Of a DNA stretch of 36,138 nt, positions 23,442-32,450 are shown piece by piece. This DNA comes from an uncultured Candidatus Pelagibacter sp. Lineage in GTDB: Bacteria > Pseudomonadota > Alphaproteobacteria > Pelagibacterales > Pelagibacteraceae. Location of the stretch: NCBI GenBank assembly GCA_905618905.1, contig CAJQTH010000006.1:1-36138 (forward strand). Direction: 5' to 3'. The notes below the pieces were generated by a model, which worked only from the letters and a program-made list of their open reading frames with translations, was not told the DNA's origin and did no database searches. Both the position numbers and the translations under genes were made by a program. Numbering within the stretch: position 1 is the first letter of the stretch; each line of letters begins with the position of its first letter.

Positions 23442-23995
23442 TGAGAAATAGAAAAAAAACACTAGAGGTCACCATGGAGGAAATGCGAAATTTTTCTTTT
23501 GCTTATATTGAGAAATATGCACCTTCAAAACAGCAGCTAAGAACCTATCTATTAAAAAAATACCTTAAAGCAAATGTACCCAACATTAAAAAACAAGATA
23601 TTACGGACCTTATTGATATTGTTTTACCTGATCTTGAAAAAAGTAAATTTATTAGTGATAAATTTTATTCTGAGAGTAAGACGCGTAGTTTGATTCAAAA
23701 AGGTAGCTCCATAAATAAGATTAGATATTATCTTATGGGTAAGGGTATAGACGAAACTTATATTAAAGAGTCTCTTGAAAAAATTAAAGAGGATAACTCT
23801 GATCAAGATTTTTTCTCAGGTATAAAAATCTGTAAGAAAAAAAGAATAGGACCCGCAAGAGCAGAGGACAATAGACCTTTATTTTATAAAAAAGATATCT
23901 CTCTTCTTGCTAGAAACGGCTTTGATTTTGGAACTTCAAAAAGGATAATGGATATTGACCAATCAGAGTATTTAAAGATTATTAAATTACTTTAA
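23432..23995 (+). CDS. recX: RecX family regulator of RecA
   Basis: Helical protein of the RecX family, 187 residues, which in other bacteria binds RecA filaments and limits recombination. Visible are the repeated three-helix units: KYAPSKQQLRTYLLKKYLKAN, then SLIQKGSSINKIRYYLMGKGID with its KI..YL..KGI pattern, and a last ARNGFDFGTSKRIMDID. It is on its own strand, not beside recA. The ATGs at 23432 and 23474 are both possible starts. Its last 9 bases overlap the end of the tiny convergent membrane-protein gene. Confidence 0.78.
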   Translation: MIPMRNRKKTLEVTMEEMRNFSFAYIEKYAPSKQQLRTYLLKKYLKANVPNIKKQDITDLIDIVLPDLEKSKFISDKFYSESKTRSLIQKGSSINKIRYYLMGKGIDETYIKESLEKIKEDNSDQDFFSGIKICKKKRIGPARAEDNRPLFYKKDISLLARNGFDFGTSKRIMDIDQSEYLKIIKLL

Positions 23996-24127
23996 TTTTT
24001 TGTTTTGTTTTTTTACTAAGTGATTAACAATATTTCTAATATAGTTTTTAACAAACACAAAAACTAAAAGACCAAATATTGATACAGAGACAATTATTAT
24101 TAAAACTATTCTTAATTGATCATCCAT
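23987..24127 (-). CDS. Tiny single-helix membrane protein coupled to cysQ (not in ORF track)
   Basis: A 46-residue ORF that begins MDDQLRIVLIII, continues as one hydrophobic helix (about residues 6-27) and ends in a basic tail NHLVKKQNKKLK. Its ATG shares a base with the TAA stop of cysQ (TAATG), the classic coupling arrangement, and its 3' end overlaps recX by 9 bases. Too short for the supplied track. The acidic outside, helix, basic inside layout is what a real small membrane protein would show. Family unknown. Confidence 0.6.
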   Translation of the reverse strand: MDDQLRIVLIIIVSVSIFGLLVFVFVKNYIRNIVNHLVKKQNKKLK

Positions 24128-24897
24128 TAAATTATATTTTTACTTCTTATAATTAAACTAGGATTTTTAAACTCTGGTTTACCATATAAAATTTCATCAT
24201 CATTAAAATCAGTTATTTTTCCACCTGCATGCTCAAGTATTGCATGTCCAGCCGCTATATCCCACTCGCAGGCTCTTGGTTCTGCTGCATATAAATCAAA
24301 CTCTCCTGCTGCAACAACACAAAACTTCAACGAGCTTTTCATTTTTTGATGTGACGTAATATTATATTTTTTATGAACTTCCGCAATTTCCGATTTTAAT
24401 TCATCAGAGTAGCTAACTGCTTTTAATTCTTTGTAATCTTTTTTTTTATCAATTAAGTTAATCTCCTGACCATTGATTAATTCATAACTATTCGATAATC
24501 CATATGAATAGAAAACCCTTTTTTTTGCAGGTACTGTAATAATACCTATGGCTGGTTTTTTATTTATTATTAAAGCTGCATTTAAAGTAAATTCTTCTCT
24601 ATCACTTATGTAGTCTCTTGTTCCATCAATAGGATCTATTAACCAAAAGTTTTCTAAATTTTTATCATTTTTATGAGCAGCATTTTCTTCTGACACAATT
24701 ACAATGCTTGGTGTGATTTCAGATATTTTTTTTGTTAAGATTTTATTAACTTCGATATCACCATTAGTCACCGGTGTGTTATCAGATTTAATTTCTTTTT
24801 TTAATCCAGCTTTTCGAAGATCTAGTGCAACTTGACTTGCTTCGTTGAAAGTATCTATCAATGATAGGGTTATTTTTTTAGCTTCTTGAATATTCAT
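24127..24897 (-). CDS. cysQ: 3'(2'),5'-bisphosphate nucleotidase, CysQ (inositol monophosphatase family)
   Basis: Magnesium-dependent phosphatase, 256 residues. Metal-site motifs are the Glu in IVSEENAAH (~69-72), DPIDGTRDY at 88-96 and the late WDIAAGHAILEHAGGKITD, all intact. CysQ removes phosphate from PAP, the by-product of sulfate activation and sulfo-transfer; some relatives act on inositol phosphate or NADP. The GTRDY variant and the PRACEWDIAAGHAILE block point to CysQ. Its ATG overlaps the stop of the DUF3553-like gene (ATGA), and the tiny membrane protein is coupled behind it, giving a three-gene unit. Confidence 0.85.
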   Translation of the reverse strand: MNIQEAKKITLSLIDTFNEASQVALDLRKAGLKKEIKSDNTPVTNGDIEVNKILTKKISEITPSIVIVSEENAAHKNDKNLENFWLIDPIDGTRDYISDREEFTLNAALIINKKPAIGIITVPAKKRVFYSYGLSNSYELINGQEINLIDKKKDYKELKAVSYSDELKSEIAEVHKKYNITSHQKMKSSLKFCVVAAGEFDLYAAEPRACEWDIAAGHAILEHAGGKITDFNDDEILYGKPEFKNPSLIIRSKNII

Positions 24898-25064
24898 TTA
24901 ATAAGTCTTTCTAGTTCTATTATATTTGTATTAATCACTTTTTTTCCAACATTTTCAAAATTAACTGTAGCCTTTCTATTAATTATTGACTGAACCTGCC
25001 CTATACCCCAATCTTTATTAGCTGGATTAGTGACTTTGTCACCTGGTTCGTAGTCTAAAATCAT
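24894..25064 (-). CDS. DUF3553-like small protein (not in ORF track)
   Basis: A 56-residue protein missed by the ORF track because of its length. It reads MILDYEPGDKVTNPANKDWGIGQVQS, then VNFENVGKKVI and a closing ELERLIK. This is the alphaproteobacterial DUF3553 pattern: a small beta-barrel-like domain with DWG-GQVQS and VNFEHAGKK-I, related in appearance to CarD/KOW-like domains. Function unknown. Its TGA overlaps the cysQ ATG (ATGA), so it is translated together with cysQ. It is divergent from mnmA across 42 bases. Confidence 0.82.
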   Translation of the reverse strand: MILDYEPGDKVTNPANKDWGIGQVQSIINRKATVNFENVGKKVINTNIIELERLIK

Positions 25065-25106
25065 TTAATTTGCTTATACAAAATATATGCATAAATATCA
25101 TTAAAT

Positions 25107-26222
25107 ATGACAAAATTAAATTCTATAGGTATTGCTAAGGAACCTAAGGACACTTTAATAGTGGTTGCAATGTCTGGCGGAGTAGATTCTTCAACGGTTG
25201 CAGCGATGATGAAGAGTGAAGGCTACAACGTCATAGGGATTACTTTAAAACTTTATAACGACACTAAAGAGACATCACAATCTAAGCAATGTTGTGCTGG
25301 TCAAGACATTATGGACGCTAAACGTGTTGCAGATAAATTAAAAATTGAACATAAAATTCTTTATTATCAAGATAGGTTCAAAGAAGGGGTGATTGATAAT
25401 TTTATTGATAGCTACTTAAATGGCGAGACTCCAATACCATGTGTTCAGTGTAATCAAACTGTTAAATTTACAGATCTATTTAAAGAAGCTAAAAACTTAA
25501 AAGCAGATGCTTTAGTTACTGGCCATTATGTCAAAAGTATTACAGAGGGAGATAAAACCGAAATGTATAGAGGTATAGATTCAAATAGAGATCAAAGTTA
25601 TTTTTTGTTTAATACCACCAAAGATCAGCTTAATTTTTTAAGGTTTCCTCTTGGAAATTTGCTTAAAGATGAGACACGTGAAATTGCTAGAAAATTAGAT
25701 CTTAATGTTGCGGACAAACCTGACAGTCAAGATATTTGCTTTGTGCCAAACGGTGATTATGCATCTGTGATAGAAAAATTTAGACCAAACTCTTTCAGCA
25801 AGGGAAATATTAAAAATATGAAAGGTGAAGTGATAGGCGTTCATGACGGAGTGATTAATTATACAATAGGTCAAAGAAAAGGGATTGGTATCTCTGATGA
25901 AAAACCATTTTACGTAGTAAAAATTTTTGCAGATAAAAATGAAATTGTTGTTGGGGCTAAAGAACATTTGGTAAAAACTCAAATCAATTTAAAAGATTTA
26001 AATATTATAACTAACGACAAAAATGATTTTGAGAAGGAGTTATTTGTGAAAGTAAGATCTACAGGAAAACTTATTAAGGCTAAAATTGATATAAACAAGA
26101 CTTCAGCAAATGTTAATTTGTTAGAAGAAGAGTACGGTATTGCACCTGGACAAGCATGCGTTTTTTACTCAAAAAATAATTTGGGATACAAAATTTTAGG
26201 TGGAGGGTGGATTACAAATTAG
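25107..26222 (+). CDS. mnmA: tRNA-specific 2-thiouridylase MnmA
   Basis: Enzyme that puts sulfur on U34 of the Lys, Glu and Gln tRNAs, 371 residues. The PP-loop SGGVDSS is at 23-29, the first catalytic cysteine in [14 protein letters not shown] and the second in [13 protein letters not shown]. The GQRKGIGI and late LGGGWI segments complete the family pattern. It acts in the cytoplasm with a persulfide relay. The last 4 bases overlap the end of the convergent membrane-protein gene. Confidence 0.96.
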   Translation: MTKLNSIGIAKEPKDTLIVVAMSGGVDSSTVAAMMKSEGYNVIGITLKLYNDTKETSQSKQCCAGQDIMDAKRVADKLKIEHKILYYQDRFKEGVIDNFIDSYLNGETPIPCVQCNQTVKFTDLFKEAKNLKADALVTGHYVKSITEGDKTEMYRGIDSNRDQSYFLFNTTKDQLNFLRFPLGNLLKDETREIARKLDLNVADKPDSQDICFVPNGDYASVIEKFRPNSFSKGNIKNMKGEVIGVHDGVINYTIGQRKGIGISDEKPFYVVKIFADKNEIVVGAKEHLVKTQINLKDLNIITNDKNDFEKELFVKVRSTGKLIKAKIDINKTSANVNLLEEEYGIAPGQACVFYSKNNLGYKILGGGWITN

Positions 26223-26917
26223 TTTTTCTTTCTCCACATAAAATAAGTTAATAGATAAAAAGTAACAACACCTAAAAAATAATCCCACTCTAGTGCATGC
26301 TTTAAAAATTTAAAAGTATCTCCTGGCCAACTAATTATAGGTAAAGCAATTATTGCAACAACTATTAATATTGATACTAATATTAATTTTAATCTTAAAA
26401 CTTGAAAATTAATAAATTTAATTAATTGATCTTTAAAAGAATATAGTGCTGCAACCAGATAGGCTTGTGCTGTAACTTCAAAAGTAATAAAGACCACCAT
26501 TATTACTCTTCTGAATAATTTGTATAAGTTATTATCAAATTCTATTCCCAAAAATATGGAATGTATAGTCAGAGCTATTGCCGAACCTACTCCAAAAAAA
26601 ACTATTTTTTTTACATGTCTATAACTTTTATTAAAATTTAATATTATATCTTTATTAAGATACCAATATTTAATAAGTAAAAATGATGTTAAAAACATAG
26701 CGGGTTTGAAAATTAACCAACTAGGATAGGGTCTGGCTGCTCTACTAATAGATAATCCTCCATCTAGATAGGGCCATAATGAATTATGAACAATATGTTC
26801 CTGATTAGGAAATAATTCATGAAATTGAGTAATTAATACTAGGCAGGAATTGATTGCTAGGAACGGAATAATGAATATCCAGATACTGATGGATTTAGCA
26901 TGTTGAATCTTATCCAT
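26219..26917 (-). CDS. Six-helix membrane protein of unknown function
   Basis: A 232-residue integral membrane protein with about six hydrophobic segments spread over its length. A conserved-looking stretch, [21 protein letters not shown], after the first loop faintly recalls Frag1/DRAM-type or DUF998-type proteins, but I cannot assign it. It begins 8 bases after the stop of the 27-residue basic peptide and probably shares its transcript. Its stop overlaps that of mnmA on the other strand by 4 bases. Confidence 0.65.
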   Translation of the reverse strand: MDKIQHAKSISIWIFIIPFLAINSCLVLITQFHELFPNQEHIVHNSLWPYLDGGLSISRAARPYPSWLIFKPAMFLTSFLLIKYWYLNKDIILNFNKSYRHVKKIVFFGVGSAIALTIHSIFLGIEFDNNLYKLFRRVIMVVFITFEVTAQAYLVAALYSFKDQLIKFINFQVLRLKLILVSILIVVAIIALPIISWPGDTFKFLKHALEWDYFLGVVTFYLLTYFMWRKKN

Positions 26918-26925
26918 GAAGAGAA

Positions 26926-27009
26926 CTACTTTTTTTTATTTTTTCTTTTAGCTCTTCTTTTTTTAGAGCCCTGTTTTCTTCGACCTCTATGTTTCTTTGG
27001 GTAACCCAT
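26926..27009 (-). CDS. 27-residue highly basic peptide (not in ORF track)
   Basis: ATG at 27009, TAG at 26926-26928. The peptide starts MGYPKKHRGRRKQGSKK and ends in a Lys/Arg-only run; about two thirds of residues are basic, with no acidic residue. The composition and size resemble tiny ribosome-associated proteins such as bTHX or AURKAIP1-type peptides, though I do not recognise the exact family. It sits 8 bases before the membrane-protein gene on the same strand. A/T-rich DNA gives Lys runs easily by chance, but the Arg, His, Gly, Tyr, Pro and Gln at the start look selected. Confidence 0.5.
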   Translation of the reverse strand: MGYPKKHRGRRKQGSKKRRAKRKNKKK

Positions 27010-27085
27010 ATTTTCCTATTTTATAATTTTTTATTGACCTAAGCCGAGGGATATAGCATTCTCAATTGAACTTATCAATTTTTTT

Positions 27086-28261
27086 ATGTCTAATTCTTTT
27101 AAAACCTTCCTTAAACATACTGCAAAAGATTACCATAATCAGTCAGTTAATCCGCCTGTAGTAAGAGCTTCTACTATTATTTTCAAATCAATGCAGGATA
27201 TTAGGAAAATGCAGGATAAAGCCAAAAAAAATCCTACAGGTGGTCATTTTGATTACGGAAGACAAGGCACATCTACAACTCATATCCTTTCACAGATATT
27301 GAAGACAATGGAAGAATGTTACCATGTATTTTTAACACCAACTGGATTTGGCTCGGTGTTTCTTGCGATCTTTAGTGTAGTTAGACCGGGAGATGAAATT
27401 ATTGTTGCTGATCCAACCTATTCGCCAACAAGAATATTAACGCAGGATTTTTTAAAAGAGTTTAGTATTAAAACAACTTTTTATAATCCACACGATCTAA
27501 AAACTTTAGAAAAAAATATAACAAAAAAAACAAAATTAATATTTGTTGAAAACCCAGGCAGTAATTCTTTTGAATTTCAAGATTTAGGTAAAATAATATC
27601 AATTGCCAAAAAAAAGAAAGTTTATACTGCTATAGATAATACCTGGGGCACTCCTTATTTTTTTAAACCTATTCCACTGGGTTTTGATATGTCAATTGTT
27701 TCAGCGACAAAATATTACTCAGGACATTCAGATGTTATGGGAGGAAGTCTTGCTGTTAATAAAAAAGTTTTTAAAGATGTTGATAAAGCAAATAAAGTTA
27801 CAGGATTAAGATTAGGGCCAGATGATGCTTACTTAATCACAAGGGGATTAAGAACACTTGATGTTAGATTAGATAAACATCAAACAAATTCAAAAGAAGT
27901 AGCCGAGTTCTTATCTAAATACAAAAATATAAAACTTTTATATCCACATAAAAAAAATTCATTTAATTTTAGAATGTGGAAAAAGTATTATTCTGGTGCA
28001 TCGGGCTTAATGGGGCTTAAGATTAAATCAAAAAATAAAAATTCTGTAATTAAATTTGTTAACTCTTTAAAATTATTTGGTTATGGATATAGTTGGGGTG
28101 GATTTGAAAGTTTAGCTTTATACCAAGATAAGAGAGAACAAGGTAATAGACAGTATTTGAAATTAGAAAAAGATGAGCACTTAGTAAGACTTCACATTGG
28201 TTTAGAGGACCCAAAAGATCTGATTGATGATTTGAAAAAATCTCTGAAGCTCATTAAATGA
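27086..28261 (+). CDS. metC: Cystathionine beta-lyase-like PLP enzyme
   Basis: Member of the Cys/Met metabolism (gamma-family) PLP enzymes, 391 residues. Seen are VNPPVVRASTIIF near the start, DYGRQGTSTTHIL (phosphate-contact Tyr-Arg), AIDNTWGTPYFFKP, and SATKYYSGHSDVMGG with the Schiff-base Lys209. The WGGFESL stretch near the end is typical of MetC. It would cleave cystathionine to homocysteine, or act on another sulfur amino acid. Its stop overlaps the start of the MFS gene in ATGA fashion. Specificity within the family is not certain. Confidence 0.82.
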   Translation: MSNSFKTFLKHTAKDYHNQSVNPPVVRASTIIFKSMQDIRKMQDKAKKNPTGGHFDYGRQGTSTTHILSQILKTMEECYHVFLTPTGFGSVFLAIFSVVRPGDEIIVADPTYSPTRILTQDFLKEFSIKTTFYNPHDLKTLEKNITKKTKLIFVENPGSNSFEFQDLGKIISIAKKKKVYTAIDNTWGTPYFFKPIPLGFDMSIVSATKYYSGHSDVMGGSLAVNKKVFKDVDKANKVTGLRLGPDDAYLITRGLRTLDVRLDKHQTNSKEVAEFLSKYKNIKLLYPHKKNSFNFRMWKKYYSGASGLMGLKIKSKNKNSVIKFVNSLKLFGYGYSWGGFESLALYQDKREQGNRQYLKLEKDEHLVRLHIGLEDPKDLIDDLKKSLKLIK

Positions 28262-29478
28262 GTTCTGAAAAATTTATAAAAAATAAAACTGCCTTAATAA
28301 CTCTGATTGCAGCCTGTATAGTTGTTCTAATTTCACTGGGTGTTAGACAAACCTTTGGTCTATTTTTTATGGATTTTAAAGATGAGCTTAATATTACAAT
28401 TACCCAGTCAGGTTTAGCTATTGGTATTCAAATGTTGGTGTGGGGATTAACGGGACCTATATTTGGAGCAATAGCAGATAAGTATGGTGGGCATCAGGCA
28501 ATATGTTTAGCTTTCATTTTTTATATATTGGGAATTTATTTCCTATATTCAGGACCGAATACTGGACTTTTTTTTCAATTAGATTTAGGGGTTTTAGTTG
28601 GAATAGGTTTGGGTGGTACGGCAATAAGTATTCCTATGGCTATAGTAGGTAAACATTTTCCATTATCAAATAGAACTATAGCAATGAGCATTGTAACGGC
28701 TGTTGGATCATTTGGATATTTTATATCTCCACTTTACACAAGCTACTCTTTAATTAAAAATGGTTGGATAGACACACTGTTTGTTTTTATGATTTTTTTA
28801 TTTATCGGATTAATCGTGGCTTTTTTTGTGAGATCTCCTTTTACAGGTCAATCCATTGAGAAACCCAGCGATCAAAGTATTTTTGAAGCTTTAAAAGAAG
28901 CTTTTAAAAACAAAAGTTTCATACTTCTCTCATCTGGTTTTTTTGTATGTGGTTTTCACATAACATTAGTGGGAGCTCATGTTCCAAAATATGTAATTGA
29001 TAGAGGCTTAGAAAGCTGGACAGCTGCTGCAATTTTATCCTTAATTGGCCTATTTAATATATTTGGCTCTTTATTAAGTGGATACCTTTCTACAAAAATT
29101 AGTAAAAAATTTATTTTAAGCTCTATTTATGCATTAAGGGGTGTTTCAATAATTTTATTTATATTTTTACCAGCAAGTAACATTAATGCATTTATCTTTG
29201 GTGCAAGTTTTGGCTTTTTATGGCTATCAACGGTGCCAGCAACCAGTGGTATAGTCGCTCATATTTTTGGAACAAAATATTTAGGGGTATTATATGGAAT
29301 AGTTTTTTTAAGCCACCAAGTAGGTTCATTCTTTGGTGCATTTTTAGGAGGCTTATTTCACGACCTATATGGTTCATATGATTACGCTTGGTATTTAGCA
29401 ATTGCATTATCTGTTTTTGCAGCAATAATACATTTACCAATTAAGGAACAAGCAGTTTTAAGGCTAAAAACAGAATAG
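28258..29478 (+). CDS. Major facilitator superfamily transporter
   Basis: Carrier of the MFS, 406 residues, with twelve hydrophobic segments and the loop motif GAIADKYGGHQA between helices 2 and 3. Other family-like stretches are GVRQTFGLFFMDF near the start and LGVLYGIVFLSHQVGSFFGAFLGG near the end, close to oxalate/formate- or monocarboxylate-type members. Direction and cargo cannot be read from sequence. Its start overlaps the metC-like stop by 4 bases, so a sulfur amino acid product or substrate is conceivable, as inference only. Confidence 0.85.
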   Translation: MSSEKFIKNKTALITLIAACIVVLISLGVRQTFGLFFMDFKDELNITITQSGLAIGIQMLVWGLTGPIFGAIADKYGGHQAICLAFIFYILGIYFLYSGPNTGLFFQLDLGVLVGIGLGGTAISIPMAIVGKHFPLSNRTIAMSIVTAVGSFGYFISPLYTSYSLIKNGWIDTLFVFMIFLFIGLIVAFFVRSPFTGQSIEKPSDQSIFEALKEAFKNKSFILLSSGFFVCGFHITLVGAHVPKYVIDRGLESWTAAAILSLIGLFNIFGSLLSGYLSTKISKKFILSSIYALRGVSIILFIFLPASNINAFIFGASFGFLWLSTVPATSGIVAHIFGTKYLGVLYGIVFLSHQVGSFFGAFLGGLFHDLYGSYDYAWYLAIALSVFAAIIHLPIKEQAVLRLKTE

Positions 29479-29482
29479 TAAA

Positions 29483-30646
29483 TTGATTAAGAAAAACTAC
29501 CTAGAAAATTTAAATAACTCAAAAAAACCTTTCATTATTTATAGGTCAAATAAAGGGTTTGATTTATATACAGATTTTTCAAAAAAAATTATTTTAACAA
29601 AAAATAATATAGAAAGATTTATTAATGAAAGCACTAAGTTAAAAAATAAAAAGAAAGAGACTGATTTATTTATTGGTTTTTTTGGATATGAAATTTTAAA
29701 CAACTTAATAGGTATTAAAGTAAAAAAGCAAAAAGGTCTAAAATTTCCAAAGGGTATTTTTTACAAACCAGAAACTAAAAAAAAACTTCCAAATAAATTA
29801 AATTATAAAAATTTAAAAATAATCAAATCCAATACGCAATTTAAGATAAACATAAGTAGAGCCTCTTATAAAATAATCTTTGATAAATTTAAGAAGAAAA
29901 TAAAATCTGGTGAAACTTACCAGATAAAAATTTGCACAAAGTATAGCAATAAAACTCAAATAGATGCTTTAGATTTTTTTTGTAGACTGGTTAAAAGCAA
30001 TATGGCCCCCGAAGCTTTCATGATTAAAGATAAGAACTATTCAATAATTAGTTGTTCACCTGAAAATTTAATAAATAAAAGAAATGACTTTATAACCACA
30101 AAACCTATTGCTGGAACCTTAAAGAAAACTAAGAAACTTAATAGAATAAAAGCCCTAGCATTCTTTAAAAAAAATATCAAAGAAAGCAAAGAGCACAATA
30201 TGATTGTAGACATGGAAAGAAGTGATTTATCTAGAATTTGTAAAGTAGGATCTGTAAAAATCCTTAAAAAGAAAATAGTTGAAGAATATAAGGACCTTTA
30301 TCACTATGTAAGTTTAATTGGGGGTAAGCTTAAAAATAATATCTCTTCACTGGACATCATAAAAGCAATGATGCCTGGTGGATCTGTTATTGGCTGTCCT
30401 AAAATAAGTACTCTCAATTTACTCAACAAACAGGAAAAGGAAAGCAGAAATGTTTATACAGGAAGTTTTGGTTATATTAAATATAATGGAGATATGAGAT
30501 TTAACATAATTATCAGGTCTATTTTAAATTATAAAAATAATTCAGAAATTTCAGTTGCCTCTGGTGTGGTAATCGACAGTAATGCTAAACATGAATTTAA
30601 TGAAAACTATATTAAAGCTAAAGCATTAATGGATCTTTATAAGTGA
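29483..30646 (+). CDS. pabB: Aminodeoxychorismate synthase component I (PabB)
   Basis: Chorismate-using enzyme of the TrpE/PabB family, 387 residues, shorter than TrpE because it lacks much of the N-terminal domain. Motifs are KSGETYQIKIC, the KPIAGTL loop, EHNMIVDMERSDLSRIC and MPGGSVIGCPKIS. Read with pabA and pabC next door, it makes 4-amino-4-deoxychorismate for folate. The start is TTG, 4 bases after the MFS stop, and the stop overlaps the GTG of pabA. The active loop has Ala (PIAGT, as in TrpE) where E. coli PabB has Lys (PIKGT). Confidence 0.85.
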   Translation: MIKKNYLENLNNSKKPFIIYRSNKGFDLYTDFSKKIILTKNNIERFINESTKLKNKKKETDLFIGFFGYEILNNLIGIKVKKQKGLKFPKGIFYKPETKKKLPNKLNYKNLKIIKSNTQFKINISRASYKIIFDKFKKKIKSGETYQIKICTKYSNKTQIDALDFFCRLVKSNMAPEAFMIKDKNYSIISCSPENLINKRNDFITTKPIAGTLKKTKKLNRIKALAFFKKNIKESKEHNMIVDMERSDLSRICKVGSVKILKKKIVEEYKDLYHYVSLIGGKLKNNISSLDIIKAMMPGGSVIGCPKISTLNLLNKQEKESRNVYTGSFGYIKYNGDMRFNIIIRSILNYKNNSEISVASGVVIDSNAKHEFNENYIKAKALMDLYK

Positions 30647-31200
30647 TTTATATTATCGATCATAAAGACTCATTTACTCATAATGTGGTCCATCAATTTG
30701 AAAATTTTGATGATGTAACGTGTGATAATTTTAATGAGATCAATGAAAAAAAGTTAAATAAATCAAAAGTTATTGTTTTTTCTCCTGGTCCTGGAGCTCC
30801 AAAAGATTACCCAATTAGCTCAGGCATTTATAAAAGATTTAAAGGTAAAAAAAAAATTATTGGCATATGTCTTGGTTTTCAGCAAATTTTACATTGTGAA
30901 AAAGGTAAGATAATTGAGCAAAAAAAAATCTATCACGGATACCAGTCTAAAATCAAAGTAACCAGTGATAACTCTTTATTTAAGAAAAATCGTAAATTTA
31001 ATGTTGGAAGATATCACTCTCTAAAACTAAAAGAACCATTTGTTGCAAAAAATTTTGAAATTACAATGAGATGTGCTATTTCAAATGTAGCAATGGCTAT
31101 AGAAAATAATAATGAAAAAGTATATGGCTTTCAATTTCATCCAGAATCTTTTTTAACTGAAAATGGTAACCTACTTATTAAAAAAATCTTATCAGCGTAA
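30643..31200 (+). CDS. pabA: Glutamine amidotransferase subunit (PabA/TrpG type)
   Basis: Class I glutamine amidotransferase, 185 residues, which supplies ammonia to PabB. The oxyanion segment FSPGPGAPKDYP, nucleophile Cys76 in GICLGFQ, and the His-Glu pair in FQFHPES are all present. The start is GTG overlapping the pabB stop (GTGA). In many bacteria this subunit also serves anthranilate synthase; whether this cell has another trpG cannot be seen here. Confidence 0.9.
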   Translation: MIYIIDHKDSFTHNVVHQFENFDDVTCDNFNEINEKKLNKSKVIVFSPGPGAPKDYPISSGIYKRFKGKKKIIGICLGFQQILHCEKGKIIEQKKIYHGYQSKIKVTSDNSLFKKNRKFNVGRYHSLKLKEPFVAKNFEITMRCAISNVAMAIENNNEKVYGFQFHPESFLTENGNLLIKKILSA

Positions 31201-31933
31201 AACACTCAAAGAAGTTAATTTTAAGGATCTTTGGGGAGACAAAGGTGTGTTCACTACAATGCGAATTTTAGGAAATCCTATTAAAATTCTTTTTTTTAAA
31301 AATCATATAAAAAATTTAATTAAATCATTAAAGGTTTATAAATTAGATAGAGTTAATATTGAAAAAGATATTCTTAAGATAATCAAATTAAATATTGATA
31401 AAACTAAATCCTATAACCACCTTCTTAGAGTGGCCATAAACAAAAAAATAATTTCTATTTCTTTAAGAGATAGAAAAACTTCTAAGCTTAAATTTAATTT
31501 AAAACTAATAAATCATAAAAGAGTTGATCCAGAACTCAAAAATTTAAAATATAAATTAATATTAAAGTATTTAACCAAGATGGATAACACCACATCAGAT
31601 GTAGCTTTGTGCTTTCAAAAAAAAATATTAGAAAGCGGAACATCAAATATAATTTTCATAAAAGAGAATCAGGTATACTCTCCTTCTAAAAACATTTATA
31701 GAGGTGTTACTTATAACTTTTTTAAAAAAAAATTAGGTAAAATTATCAATAAAGAAATTTTAGTTAATTCTTTGACTGATTATGATGAAATTTTACTTAT
31801 TGGCTCTGGAAAAACAGTTACTTCTGTAAAAACTATTAAAGAGATTAAGTGGAAAAGAAAGGGTTTAAAACATTATAAAATACTTTCTAATTTTTATAAA
31901 AAAGAAATTTTGAAGTGTCCAGTTTATAGATAG
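31163..31933 (+). CDS. pabC: Aminodeoxychorismate lyase-like class IV PLP enzyme (PabC)
   Basis: Fold-type IV PLP protein, 256 residues. KGVFTTMRI opens the fold, ILKYLTKMDNTTSD holds the expected PLP lysine, and ESGTSNIIFIKENQVYSP is the usual cofactor-binding stretch, as in ADC lyase or branched-chain transaminases. After pabB and pabA it should release 4-aminobenzoate. The only available start is the ATG at 31163, which overlaps pabA by 38 bases; the first ~17 residues before NFKDLWGDKGVF may be a short extension. Confidence 0.8.
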   Translation: MVTYLLKKSYQRKTLKEVNFKDLWGDKGVFTTMRILGNPIKILFFKNHIKNLIKSLKVYKLDRVNIEKDILKIIKLNIDKTKSYNHLLRVAINKKIISISLRDRKTSKLKFNLKLINHKRVDPELKNLKYKLILKYLTKMDNTTSDVALCFQKKILESGTSNIIFIKENQVYSPSKNIYRGVTYNFFKKKLGKIINKEILVNSLTDYDEILLIGSGKTVTSVKTIKEIKWKRKGLKHYKILSNFYKKEILKCPVYR

Positions 31934-31942
31934 AATTTTATT

Positions 31943-32341
31943 ATGAGAGATCCAAACAACCCATGTTTATTTTGTGATATTAAAGAGAGTGGCTTAGCTG
32001 ATGAAAGCACGTTAGCTTATGCAAGTTATGATACTTATCCAGTTTCTGAGTTGCACTGTTTAATTATTCCGAAGCGTCATGTTAAAGATTATTTCGAATT
32101 AACTAATGATGAGATTATTGCCTGTAATGATCTTATAAAAAATATAAAAAAAGAAATTTTATTAAAAGATCCATCTGTTATGGGCTTTAATATTGGATCA
32201 AATGCTGGAAAAACTGCTGGTCAATCTGTTCTACACTGTCATATTCATTTAATACCTAGAAGAGAGGGTGACGTTGAAAATCCACAAGGTGGTGTAAGGT
32301 CAGTTATTCCCCTAAAACAACATTATAAACGTAAAGTGTAA
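31943..32341 (+). CDS. HIT family nucleotide-binding protein
   Basis: Histidine-triad protein, 132 residues. The motif HCHIHLIPRR gives the HxHxH triad with the AMP-contact region; CLFCDI at the start has the zinc-type cysteines found in part of the family. HinT-like members hydrolyse aminoacyl- or phosphoramidate-AMP. It starts 9 bases after pabC on the same strand and probably shares its transcript. The physiological substrate is not known. Confidence 0.9.
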   Translation: MRDPNNPCLFCDIKESGLADESTLAYASYDTYPVSELHCLIIPKRHVKDYFELTNDEIIACNDLIKNIKKEILLKDPSVMGFNIGSNAGKTAGQSVLHCHIHLIPRREGDVENPQGGVRSVIPLKQHYKRKV

Positions 32342-32450
32342 GTTGTATTCTTAAATGATAAATTGTAACTGATATAACGGTTGATCTATTATTTCATCTA
32401 TAATAAAAAATGGAAATTAATTAAGATTCTAATAAAGGGTAATATTAAAT

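Noticed and set aside
22930-23475. Long version of the ABA4-like protein from 23475
   Set aside because: It would overlap the recX start and contain the promoter-like elements; the family-like N-terminus begins at the Met at 23403.
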